Positions 33,959-42,931 of a DNA stretch of 64,000 nt are shown here, piece by piece. The DNA is from Deltaproteobacteria bacterium (lineage in GTDB: Bacteria > Myxococcota_A > Polyangia > GCA-2747355). Each line of letters begins with the position of its first letter. Position 1 is the first letter of the stretch. The notes under the pieces were generated by a model. The model made no database searches, had not been told where the DNA came from, and saw nothing but the letters and a program-made list of their open reading frames with translations. The DNA lies in NCBI GenBank assembly GCA_020633415.1, contig JACKDQ010000002.1, positions 1-64,000 on the forward strand. Reading direction: 5' to 3'. A program made the translations under genes and the position numbers.

Positions 33959-35377
33959 TCAGTCCGCTTCGGCGAGCTGGCGTTGCAGGGTCTCCACGGT
34001 CTCAGCCGCAGCGCGTACGGTGATTGTGCTGCCCAGGTCGTCGTGCCGTTGCGTCAAGACCCGACACGTCGTGTGGATCACGTGGACGATCCGCTGCAGT
34101 CGATACGGAACGAAGAGCTCCGCCTCGATCATGTCGCGTTCAAAGAAGGCGACGATGCGCGCGTGCAGCGCCGAGATATCGTCGGGGCGCAGCGCCGAGA
34201 TCGCGACCGCGGCGGAGTGACGCGCGGTAAGCTCGTCGACGGCGGCGGGCGCCAACAGATCGATCTTGTTAAAGACGGTCAACAGTGGCCGGTTGTCCGC
34301 GCCGAGTTCGGCGAGCACGCTGAGCGTGACGTCGCGCTGCTGCTGCCACATTGGATCGGCCGCGTCGATCACGTGCAACAGCAGCGTAGCCTCCTTGGCT
34401 TCTTCAAGGGTCGAGCGAAACGAGGCCACAAGATCGTGCGGGAGCTTCTTGATAAACCCCACGGTATCCGAGATGAGGATCGGCGGTCGGGTAGCGGGCT
34501 GGAGGTGCCGCACGGTCGTATCGAGGGTGGCAAAGAGCTGATCTTTGACAAGCACGTCGCTCGCGGTCAACCGCCGCATCAGCGACGATTTTCCGGCGTT
34601 GGTGTAACCGACGAGCGCGACCGTCTGATGCTCTGCGCGCCTTCCGCGCCGCAGGTTAGCTTCCGTGGCGACCACCTGCAGCTCTTGCTCAAGTTCGGCG
34701 ATGCGATCGCGCACGCGCCGTCGGTCGAGCTCGAGGGCCGACTCGCCCGCTCCCTTGCCGCCGATGCCGCCGCGCTGGCGATCGCGCCCGCGGCTGCTCA
34801 CCCGCAAGCGGGGCACGAGGTACTTGAGCTGAGCGATCTCAACCTGCAGCCGCGCCTCGCGACTGCGGGCGTGGCGCGCAAAGATGCGCAGGATCAACGC
34901 CGACCGGTCGAGCACCTCGGCGGAAGTCGCGCCCTCGAGGTTGTGCAACTGCGACGGCGTCAGTTCCTGATCGAAGATCACCACGCCGGCGTGCACCGCC
35001 GAGTCGTCTTCGTCAGCCGCTCGCTGCGTGTCATCGTCGAATTCGTCCGCGGCGACCTCTTCCTCAGTCGGCAGTTCCTCATCGTCCGGTGCCTTGGGCA
35101 GTGCTCCTGTCTGGCGCTGCGAAGCGCCCGCGGGCACCACACCGCTACCGCCGGTCAACCGACCGAGTTCGCGTAGCTTGCCCGTGCCGAGCACCGTACC
35201 ACCGCGCAGGTGTGTTCGCCGTTGCAGCAGACGCGCGACGACCTGCAGACCAAGCGTCTCCGCCAGACGCGCAAGCTCGTCGAGCGATGCCTGCGCCGCG
35301 TCATCGGCGACGTCGGGCAAGACGACGCCGACAAGCACGGCGCGCGTCGCAGCAGGTGTTGGGGAGTGCATCGTCAT
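33959..35377 (-). CDS. hflX: GTPase HflX with an acidic insert
   Basis: 472 residues. The N-terminal HflX domain (VLGTGKLREL; GGIGGKGAGES at about 203-212) is followed by a coiled coil and a G domain with G1 GYTNAGKSS at about 257-265 and G3 DTVGFIKKLP. HflX splits stalled ribosomes under stress. Between GKLREL and VIFDQELTPSQLHNLE there is about 60 residues of Pro/Asp/Glu-rich sequence (about 75-128) longer than in typical HflX. Start may be either of two close ATGs. Confidence 0.96.
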   Translation of the reverse strand: MTMHSPTPAATRAVLVGVVLPDVADDAAQASLDELARLAETLGLQVVARLLQRRTHLRGGTVLGTGKLRELGRLTGGSGVVPAGASQRQTGALPKAPDDEELPTEEEVAADEFDDDTQRAADEDDSAVHAGVVIFDQELTPSQLHNLEGATSAEVLDRSALILRIFARHARSREARLQVEIAQLKYLVPRLRVSSRGRDRQRGGIGGKGAGESALELDRRRVRDRIAELEQELQVVATEANLRRGRRAEHQTVALVGYTNAGKSSLMRRLTASDVLVKDQLFATLDTTVRHLQPATRPPILISDTVGFIKKLPHDLVASFRSTLEEAKEATLLLHVIDAADPMWQQQRDVTLSVLAELGADNRPLLTVFNKIDLLAPAAVDELTARHSAAVAISALRPDDISALHARIVAFFERDMIEAELFVPYRLQRIVHVIHTTCRVLTQRHDDLGSTITVRAAAETVETLQRQLAEAD

Positions 35378-35663
35378 CGCAGTTCACGGCCTTGCTATCC
35401 TGCGCGATCATATGCGGACGGACATGAAAACGGCAGAGGGAAGATGGGGTCCTTTTCGCGCCGCGGGGCGGCCGAACCGCGTCTGCACCGCGCCAAGCCT
35501 TACAAGCTGTTCTTTCACCTCGGCGGGCTCTAGCTCTATGTTGGTCTCTGCGAGCACGACGATCTGATCACCACATTGGCCGTCGAGTGGATCAGCGACG
35601 TCAAGACCACCGCCGAAAGCTTCAGCGCCCAGCGTCGACCCCGATGCCGAAAGATAAAAGATA

Positions 35664-35922
35664 GGGGACGTATGTTGAATTAGCGGAATTAGGCAACTGT
35701 CGTTGCCGCCGCGATACGCCATACTGCCGGGCGACGCAGTACGCCGGCTGTCGAACAGTGGACCCGCGCAGCTGCCGCGCCAACCAAACCGACTCCGATC
35801 ATCTGCGGAGCGTACGATTCACGCAGCGGTCGATGTCGGCGGCACTCCAGGCTTCTATTGTCCGTCGGAAGGCACGGTGGCTACTTGCCTTGCCTAATTC
35901 CCCTAATTCAACGTACGTCCCC
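35664..35922 (+). repeat. MITE copy D (259 bp)
   Basis: Left end GGGGACGTATGTTGAATTAG, right end reversed GGGGACGTACGTTGAATTAG: the best-matched terminal inverted repeats of all copies. The right arm uses GCCTAATTCCCC where B and C have GCTTAATTCCCC. It lies upstream of hflX and of the divergent secreted-protein gene. Confidence 0.92.
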
Positions 35923-36183
35923 ACCCGCTCCGACGCGGGGCGTCGACCACTTCGCTTCAGCGCGACAACACTGAGTTGCAGGGTGCGCGCTGCTGGTTTC
36001 GGTCACTGTTCGGTATTTTTCCGGTCGACTCGCGCCGATTTCGAAGGAGGTCGCGGCATGTTCGGTGCCGATGTCATTTTTCTTCTCCGGCCAAGCTGCG
36101 GAAAACGAAGGTGATGCGCCGGCCGAACTGAGGGATGGGTATGGCACGACGGCTGCAATACCTGGCAGCACTGGAGGATGATG

Positions 36184-36972
36184 ATGCTTCGAACAACGCT
36201 TGTCTGCCTTTGCTTTGGACTATTAACGCCGGCTGTTTCGGCCAAGACCGGGCCTCTCAACTTGTCACAGCTGCGCGGTAGGCTGAACAAAGCGAACGAA
36301 GCGCGGCCAGTCGTCGCTGAGCGGATCGATCGGACGCTGCGCGTTCGCGACCCCGAGGCCAATCTGTTGATGCTTAGCGCTGGCGCAGCCTTGGGGGCGG
36401 GCATCAAGATTGGCGTGGGCGCTGGCGTGCTCGATCGCGGCAAGGACGGCCTGCGACAGCTGCGCATCGGCATCAACATCGCCGGGCTTTGGCGATCGGT
36501 GGGCGTCAAGGGCGGCCTCGAAGGCATCGAGATTCTCGGCAACCGAGAGAGTCAAAAACAGCCGGGGCGTATCACCAACGGCGTGTACGAGACAGCTGAG
36601 AGCGGGGGCGTCTACGCGCTGGCCGGCATGACGCTGGAAAGCTATGGCGGCATGGAACACGGTAGGATTCGCGGCCAACGTTCGGACGGCGTGCTGAGCA
36701 AAGCGGACTTTGGCCTTGGCTTGGGACGCTTTTCCGGAAAGAGCGCAGGTCTGTTCTTGAGCTTTGGTTTGCCGTTTAACTTCGAGTCGCGGGATTTGCG
36801 GAGGCTGCGCAAGTGGCAGCGCAAATGCGATACGTTTGAGACCGCACTACTTGCCGCTGAGACCCAGCCGCAAAATGAGAAGCTACTCTCTCGTGCGCAG
36901 CGCGCCTATTCAGCGCTCGACAGCGTCAGCAGCAAGCTCGAGCTGAACTTCGCTTCCGGGCTCGAAGACTAG
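36184..36972 (+). CDS. Secreted protein, unknown function
   Basis: 262 residues from the third of three consecutive ATGs, because GGAGG directly abuts the first. The signal peptide ends at VSAKTG. A glycine-rich central region (GAALGAGIKIGVGAGVLDRG) and alternating hydrophobic strands suggest a beta-rich, perhaps outer-membrane-associated fold. The C-terminal 65 residues are helical. No known domain. Confidence 0.7.
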   Translation: MLRTTLVCLCFGLLTPAVSAKTGPLNLSQLRGRLNKANEARPVVAERIDRTLRVRDPEANLLMLSAGAALGAGIKIGVGAGVLDRGKDGLRQLRIGINIAGLWRSVGVKGGLEGIEILGNRESQKQPGRITNGVYETAESGGVYALAGMTLESYGGMEHGRIRGQRSDGVLSKADFGLGLGRFSGKSAGLFLSFGLPFNFESRDLRRLRKWQRKCDTFETALLAAETQPQNEKLLSRAQRAYSALDSVSSKLELNFASGLED

Positions 36973-37149
36973 CGGCGTCGCGCTCGCCGGGCCGAGCCCG
37001 CGCGTGCTGCGGACGGCTCGAAGCGTGGATAGAGCTGACAGACAGCGCGCAACAAGGGTGACTGTCAGATCGAATCGAAACTTTCACACCTGATTGCATG
37101 CCGAGACGCGCGAGCTTTCGCATTTGCTCGGGTGGACCGGGTCTTCGAA

Positions 37150-37476
37150 TTATAAGAGGTCGATTTCGTCGATGGCCCCGCTAAGAATCGTCCTGAGGAC
37201 TTCCGGCTCGCCATCGCCATCGACATCGCACCCACAGCTGGTTTGACTGCCAGCGTCTTCGCAGCTCACGTCGATGGCCGCAACGCCGTCCTGTTTGCAT
37301 GCCTCCACACAAGCGCCCAATTGGCTATTTGTGCAGGCCGCAATCGCTTGCTGCACCGACTGCGTCTCCAAAACCTCTCCGCCGCAAGCGCTTAGCGCAA
37401 TGACCATTGGCGCGATGAGCATGAAGAGCACCCCCAACAGGTGCGTGTGGGTCAGGGTCTTGTTTGCATCGTCCAT
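37150..37476 (-). CDS. Small Cys-rich lipoprotein
   Basis: 108 residues from the ATG at 37,476; GGAGG is six bases upstream, whereas the ATG at 37,482 directly abuts that site. Signal with lipobox ALSACGG. The mature part has paired Cys (ACTNSQLGACVEACKQDG, SCEDAG, TSCGCDVDGDGEPE). The last segment resembles a calcium-loop-like DxDxDG motif. Function unknown. Confidence 0.75.
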   Translation of the reverse strand: MDDANKTLTHTHLLGVLFMLIAPMVIALSACGGEVLETQSVQQAIAACTNSQLGACVEACKQDGVAAIDVSCEDAGSQTSCGCDVDGDGEPEVLRTILSGAIDEIDLL

Positions 37477-37611
37477 CGGCATCCTCCGTAAGATAGTTAT
37501 CAATGTGCATGATGGCATTGAGTGACAACAAATCAATCCAAAATCCGAGCTTAATATCGCATTTTCTCTCGGTTGTGTTTGTCCGCAAGCAGTTGGAGCT
37601 CATGCCTGAGC

Positions 37612-37893
37612 ATTTTTATCCGAATGTTTACTCGCATTTGCGGCAAGTCCGCCGCCGCTCGGTTCCTCGGGCTGTCTATTGTGTGCTACAGCGATGGCGT
37701 GGAATTGTTGCGGCGAAAGCATCGCATCGGTCTGGTTGAGGGCCCTCGGTCTGCGCCGTTGGGGCTAGAGCGCTTCGCAACGCATCACGGCCATTGTGGG
37801 CGACAATGCGCTCAACGTACCGCCCAGCCGTCTGGGCCCATCGTCTCTCGCGCAATTCCGGCCGCTGATCGGGCCTGCGACCTGGGCAGGCTG
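37612..37893 (+). pseudogene. Truncated duplicate of the M23 peptidase N-terminal region
   Basis: About 280 bases closely resemble 56,997-57,285, including sequence upstream of the start codon. Both contain GTGTGCTACAGCGATGGC and the frame ELLxRKHRIGLVE. Here the start would be GTG, a frameshift near 37,760 breaks the frame, and the catalytic M23 domain is absent. Sequence after 37,893 encodes an unrelated possible membrane helix (VVEPMLMAIVLVLPINVALF) of another remnant. Confidence 0.7.
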
Positions 37894-38115
37894 GCGCCCG
37901 CCTTGTTCTTTTCGGCGACGGGTTCGGTCGTCGAGCCGATGCTGATGGCCATCGTTTTGGTCCTGCCGATCAACGTCGCGCTGTTCTTCTGCTTGCGCGC
38001 CACGGCCGACGGCGTTCGTTGCCGACGTATCGGACCAGTGTTCGCCACACGCTGCTCGTGATGTAGGTCACTGTCGCGGCCGCCAGAAGCCGCCAGTGCC
38101 AGTAGGGGAGATGCC

Positions 38116-39147
38116 GTGAGATCGATGACTGCTGCACGTTTGACTCTGCTGTCCGTGCTACTCGGCAGCGCTTGCCAGCGCGCGGTCGACACGCGAGTCG
38201 ACGACGCTTCGGGGTTGATCGACAGCGCGTTCGATGCGCGCGCGTTCGACGGTGGCGCCCAATCGGCGGATGCCGAGCTTCTGGGCAACGGGCACTGCAT
38301 CCGATCTCAATGGCTGTCATTGTCGACCCTGCCGGCGCGGACCAAAGGAAGTACCGCCCACCTGGCCAATGAATTTGGCGACCGCGTCGACTGTGGCCGC
38401 GGCAAAATGCTCGGCGCACAGGCCTACTATCGCGTGCGGCTCTATCCGTACGTCAGCTACACGGTGCGTCTCACCGCCGATTTCGAGGGCGCCGTAGCAT
38501 ACCTGGCCCAAGCCGACGGCGACTGTGACCCCGACACCATTAGCGCGGCCTGCAGTGGTCTTGCGCGCGGGGGCGTCTCGGCGGGACCGACGGAGGCGGG
38601 CCAACCGACGACGCTGCGCTTTCGTCCCGCGCGAACGCAAGGCGGCGACTACCTGCTCGTTGTCGACAGCCTTTCTGCGGCGCAAAGCGGCAAGTTTCTG
38701 CTCGAGGTCGAGGCGACGGGCACCGCACGAAACGACCGCTGTGAGAACGCGACGCTGCTCGACCTGTCAACCGGATCGCTCCAAGTACGTGGCGGTACAG
38801 ACGCCGCCACCGACGCGCTCAACCCGTCCATTCGATGTGGTAGCGGCGCGCCGCTAATCGGTGGTCAGGTCTTCTATCGCGCGCACCTGAGCGGCAGACA
38901 GCGTTATCAACTGATCGCCTCGACGAAATATCGCGCACACCTTTACGTCGTCAGCGCTAGCTGCGATGCGCCTGCTATCGAGCGCAACTGCACCACCGGC
39001 TTGTTGCCGGCTACCGTTGTCGACAACGAAACCCGCGTCTTCGACTTGTCGCCGCAGATCAGCGAAGACGTACTAGTCGTGGTTGGGGGTATTGACGTGG
39101 CCGACAGGGGCGGGTTTGCGATGACCCTGCGCCGCGTCGCAAACTAA
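38116..39147 (+). CDS. Lipoprotein with paired beta domains
   Basis: 343 residues from GTG 38,116, with GGGGAG upstream. Lipobox LLGSAC and an Asp/Ala-rich linker follow. Two similar halves (YYRVRLYPYVSYTVRLTADF and FYRAHLSGRQRYQLIASTK) resemble tandem PPC-like (pre-peptidase C-terminal) beta-sandwich domains, each with conserved Cys. Probably surface-exposed; function unknown. Confidence 0.75.
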   Translation: MRSMTAARLTLLSVLLGSACQRAVDTRVDDASGLIDSAFDARAFDGGAQSADAELLGNGHCIRSQWLSLSTLPARTKGSTAHLANEFGDRVDCGRGKMLGAQAYYRVRLYPYVSYTVRLTADFEGAVAYLAQADGDCDPDTISAACSGLARGGVSAGPTEAGQPTTLRFRPARTQGGDYLLVVDSLSAAQSGKFLLEVEATGTARNDRCENATLLDLSTGSLQVRGGTDAATDALNPSIRCGSGAPLIGGQVFYRAHLSGRQRYQLIASTKYRAHLYVVSASCDAPAIERNCTTGLLPATVVDNETRVFDLSPQISEDVLVVVGGIDVADRGGFAMTLRRVAN

Positions 39148-39743
39148 CTAGCGATCGGAGCGCGAAGCGGCGCCCAACCAAGCGATCGTGGTTGCGCCTT
39201 GGAGCGACGTCTTGCCGCTGCCGCGATCAAACGGGTGAATTTCACCGTTGTGACGAAAGCCAACGATCTCACGGTTGGCCAATGTCGCCGGGCCGGAGTA
39301 GCGATCCTGGCCAGGTAGGCCGTGCGCCGCCGTAAACGAGATCGCCGCTGCTGAGCCAGTCGTTACCCAAACTGTCGAGCAGCGTTTCGGTCGCCGAGAC
39401 CGGATCGATGGCGACCAGGTCGGACCCGTGTGCACCGGTTTGCGTCAAGCCGAGCCAGTGATCGGTCGAGCCCAGCGGCGCAAAGACAGCGCATTGTGAT
39501 GCGGAACTCAAAGGGCGCACGCTCGATCATCGCGCTGATATCGAAGCGGCAGTTCTTCATTGCGTAGGCCTTACAGCCCCGGCCGACGTCAACGTGGTGC
39601 AAAGGTGCCTCTCGCGTTACAGCTACAGCGCGGGTGGCAAAATGGTGCAGCTTGGCCCGAGCCGCGGCGCGACGAAAGTGCGACGCGCTGTCATTCTTGT
39701 CGCCCCTCACAAGCAAAAATCCGAGCGATGTATCGGATTGCAC
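39148..39743 (-). pseudogene. Decayed lipoprotein/propeller-type gene
   Basis: Three overlapping minus frames hold one broken gene. The upstream frame has CKAYAMKNCRFDISAMIERA, the next has STDHWLGLTQTGAHGSDLVA and IDPVSATETLLDSLG, and the last has REIVGFRHNGEIHPFDRGSG. At least two frameshifts (about 39,310-39,340 and 39,500) are needed to join them. The middle resembles a beta-propeller repeat. Confidence 0.5.
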
Positions 39744-39855
39744 CGGCTAGAGTAGTCGCCCACGCCTTGACGGCGAAGCCAAACATCTCGTTTTCAAAGA
39801 GAGTTCTTCTGGCACAGATGCTGCTCTATCTCCTTGGCAGAGGGAGACCGCTGCA

Positions 39856-40766
39856 ATGGGTCAGATTTGGCGAAACTTGTGCTTGGTGGCGTTCTCGCTC
39901 GTGTTCATCACCGCGGCCAACGCGGCGGGTAGCACGGGAGAAAAGAGTCAGGTCAGCAAGGGACGCAGACTCGGAGCCGAGATCGTCCGTCGCATTCGCC
40001 AATGGCGCGACAACCTGCGCGGCCCTGTGAGCCACCATCGCGCTGAGGTTCGTCGACTGCGACGATCCTTCGAACGCATTCTCAACGGGGCCAACGAGCG
40101 AACAACCGAGGACGGCACCTATCGTCGCTACCGCGACGGCGCGTCGCTCGATACGCTGGTCTTGGAAAAGCCCGACGGAACGAGGTTCACCATCGCACCC
40201 CGCCAGGGTCTGATCACCTCCAAGTATCACAGCGGTGGCGTGCAGACCCAAGAGGTTCGCCACTTTGACCGCCACGCCTTCAGGCGCTGGAGGAATCGTT
40301 TCGAGGACGAAAACCACGACTGGGCCGAGCAAGACTACACCGTGCAAAAGGGACCCGCGAAAGGCGGCCTGTTCGCCAAGTTGCTGGCTGGCATCGGGGT
40401 GATCCCCAATCGCCACGAGGTGGCCGGACAACAGGAGCGAGAGATCGCCCGTCGAGACTATATCTTCCGCGAATGGTCTCAGGGTAAATCGGTCACCGCA
40501 CATGGCGCCACCAGAGCGTCGGCGTCACCGAGAGCAACGGCGCCCTCGTGCTCAACGCCTATAAGAAGGACATTGCGGTGGCTCAGCTGGTCCTTCGAAC
40601 GCCTGCAGCGGGCGAGCTGCTGCGGCTAAGACACGACGGCTTCCAACTGATCTGGCGCGCCGACAGCTTCGAAATCACCCAAGAGCTCGGCGGAAAGCCG
40701 GTCTCGATGTTGAAGATCGCTAAGAACAACAGCGACGGCGTTCCGCTGCCGCCGCTACCCCACTAA
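39856..40766 (+). pseudogene. Secreted protein gene with a frameshift
   Basis: The first frame has a signal peptide (LCLVAFSLVFITAANAAG) and reads correctly to about residue 213 (REWSQGKSVTAH). Frame +0 continues from about 40,500 as QSVGVTESNGALVLNAYKKD to the stop at 40,764-40,766. The switch must lie between 40,488 and about 40,515. The product would be near 300 residues, Arg-rich, with no known domain. Recent decay or an assembly error. Confidence 0.6.
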
Positions 40767-40857
40767 CCAACCCCTCGGCCCAAACCACGAACGGCAGACG
40801 CACCCTCGCTCGTCAGGTCTTCGTCGAAAGTGACGTGCTGATGATCGACCTGACCCC

Positions 40858-41148
40858 GTGGCCCACCGAACCCGAGCAACCGACATAGGTCGCATTGCGG
40901 CGTTTCGTTCCCGCGCTGCAGCAGCTTTGAGGATCTATCGCTTCAGCGGGTGCGCCATTCCAGCCGGCATCCGTACGGTGTACGGACCGCCGTGCGTTGG
41001 CGGCGGGATGGCGGCCCAGGCCAACGGCTCGTACGACGTACGAAATTGCCTCGACTGTGCGGCGGGTAAATCGCGGCGCGGCTGCTACTTTCAGACCGAC
41101 GACGGGGTTCTCGCTCCGCTGAAGCCCTGCAAAAGGAAGAGAGCATAG
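40858..41148 (+). CDS. Possible small Cys-containing protein
   Basis: Up to 96 residues. The second half has regular Cys (SDV-type spacing: NCLDCAAGKSRRGCYFQTDDG), which looks like a real secreted Cys-rich module, but the N-terminus lacks a clear signal peptide. It ends two bases before the next lipoprotein start. It may be the tail of a decayed gene. Confidence 0.35.
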   Translation: MAHRTRATDIGRIAAFRSRAAAALRIYRFSGCAIPAGIRTVYGPPCVGGGMAAQANGSYDVRNCLDCAAGKSRRGCYFQTDDGVLAPLKPCKRKRA

Positions 41149-41149
41149 C

Positions 41150-42692
41150 ATGCGTTTCTGTGGCAATTCAGCCGTCGCTGGAAGCAACACCATGCTTTGG
41201 ATCGCGACGGCAACGATAGTCTTGACCTGCCTCAGTTGCAGCAGCCGGATGCCTAGTGTCGACGCTGCGGCGTCGACGACGCGCGATGGTGCGAGCACCG
41301 ATCTCCGCTCGGTCGATGTCAGCCTTGATAGCACTCGACGAGACGACGCCACGCCCGATGCGCTCGTCGCTCTTCGAGCACCTCTCGTCGGCTGGGGTGG
41401 CGAGGGCTTCGACAGCGCGACGGCCGTAGCGGTCGACAGCCAGGGCGGGCTGTATATTGGCGGGGTCACCCGGTCGGAGGCGCTCACCGTCGCCGGCCGC
41501 CGGTTCCAGATCATCACGCGCGCTACCCCGTCGGAGCAGCCGCGCCATTTCTTGCTCAAACTGACGCCCAACGGCGCTGCAGATTGGCTCCTCGTCTTCG
41601 AAGGGCTGTTCGCGCCGGTGAGCCGGTTTTTCGGCGGCGTCGGCATTGCGGCGCTCGCGGTCGATCCGCGTGGGGACCTCTTTATCGCCGGTACCTCCCG
41701 GGTCGCCGGTGCGCGTTTGAGTAACAGCGTGAAGCTTCCGCGCGCCGGCGGGTTCGTCGCCAAGATCTCTGCCACGGGTCGCGTGCTTTGGGCGCACGCG
41801 CTCGGCGACCGCGATCTTCGACCCTCGCTCGCCGCGGGCAAGCAGGGCGAGGTCTACGTGGTGCACGTTGCGACCTCGAAGGTGACGATCGCCGGCAAGC
41901 AACTCGTGTCTCGCGGTGGCACGGACATGGTGATCGCACGCTTCGAGGGGGACGGTGCGCTCAGCTGGCTGATCAGCGCCGGCAGCGATAAGAACGATCA
42001 ATGCGGCGCCGTGGCGGTTCTGCCGCGCAGTGGTGATCCGGTGATCAGCTGTCAGTTCTTCGGCACCACCGTCGAGCTGGGCACGTTCAGCGCCAGCACG
42101 GCAGCTCATTTCGCCGATCTCTTTGCCCGTCTTGACGCGCGCAGCGGCGAGGTGCGCTGGGCCAAGGCGGTTCCCGGCACGTCCTTAGCGGACCGGATCG
42201 GCGTCGACCGCGCCGACGGGATCTATTTGCACCTGTCGGTCTCTGGGCCGACCTTTCTCGGCTTGCAGGTCAAAAAACGGCCTGTATCTGGCCAAGCTCT
42301 CCGAGGACGGCGTGCCGCTGTGGGCGCGTGCTCTGCCCTTTCCCTCGGGCATCTGGATCGATAGTGGTGTCGCGCTCAGCGCCTTCGGTGAGGCGCTCGT
42401 CGCCTACCACGAACACCACACCACGGCGCGGGGTAGCGAAGGACTGTTACGCTGGATGCAGCGCGATGGATCGACCAAGCGCTCGGCCGCTGGACCAACG
42501 CTTTCGGCGGTTCGCGGTGCAAGCAGCGATGAAGCGGTCATCGCTGTTGCCGCACACCCGACGCTGCACAGAGCGGTAGCCGTGGGCTATTTCTCCTCGG
42601 GGAGTCGCTTCAACCACGGTGTGACAACGCTTGCGACACCGCTGACCCATGGCGCGGCCGACGCGTTCCTTTGGTGGCTGGATTACCCTTAG
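41150..42692 (+). pseudogene. Beta-propeller-like lipoprotein, frameshifted at A6
   Basis: First frame (41,150-42,364): signal with lipobox LTCLSC, then repeats such as AVAVDSQGGLYIGG and ALAVDPRGDLFIAG, the SBBP-like pattern. At 42,273-42,278 an A6 run shifts the frame. With one A fewer the reading continues VKNGLYLAKLSEDGVPLWA and runs to the stop at 42,690. The full product would be about 513 residues. It is a paralogue of the gene at 51,781. Polymerase slippage or an assembly error at A6 are alternatives to true decay. Confidence 0.7.
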
Positions 42693-42707
42693 CTGGAGAG
42701 TATTCGT

Positions 42708-42929
42708 GTGGGCAAGGAGCGTTCGAGCGAGGTAAGCGCGAGCCCTGTACAGGTCGCGGTTTGGGCACTGCTTTCGTTGCTGCTTTGCTGCCGCGGCGGT
42801 GCGGACCGCAACGCATGCCTCGATTGGGAGGCGGTGATTGGTGCTGTCTATTGCTTGGATGCATTTTCGCGGAGGCCGTCGTACAGCGTGCGACCTGCGG
42901 ATCTTGTCGGCCGCTTCAGCCTGGCGTAG
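42708..42929 (+). CDS. Possible short lipoprotein
   Basis: 73 residues from GTG. A hydrophobic segment ends LLSLLLCC, a plausible lipobox, followed by a short mature part with two Cys. It lies directly before the next gene with a three-base gap. It may be an independent small lipoprotein or a decayed N-terminus. Confidence 0.35.
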   Translation: MGKERSSEVSASPVQVAVWALLSLLLCCRGGADRNACLDWEAVIGAVYCLDAFSRRPSYSVRPADLVGRFSLA

Positions 42930-42931
42930 CG

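Noticed and set aside
33983..35176. Plus-strand 397-residue frame opposite hflX
   Set aside because: Shadow of hflX, which has all GTPase motifs.
35444..35660. Possible small plus-strand gene with one in-frame TAG after hflX promoter region
   Set aside because: Reading through TAG gives a plausible protein-like stretch, but there is no family signal; left unannotated.
40960..41000. Shared GCATCCGTACGG...GTACG palindrome at 40,966 and 46,295
   Set aside because: Only about 20 bases alike; could be a regulator site, but two copies are too few to support.
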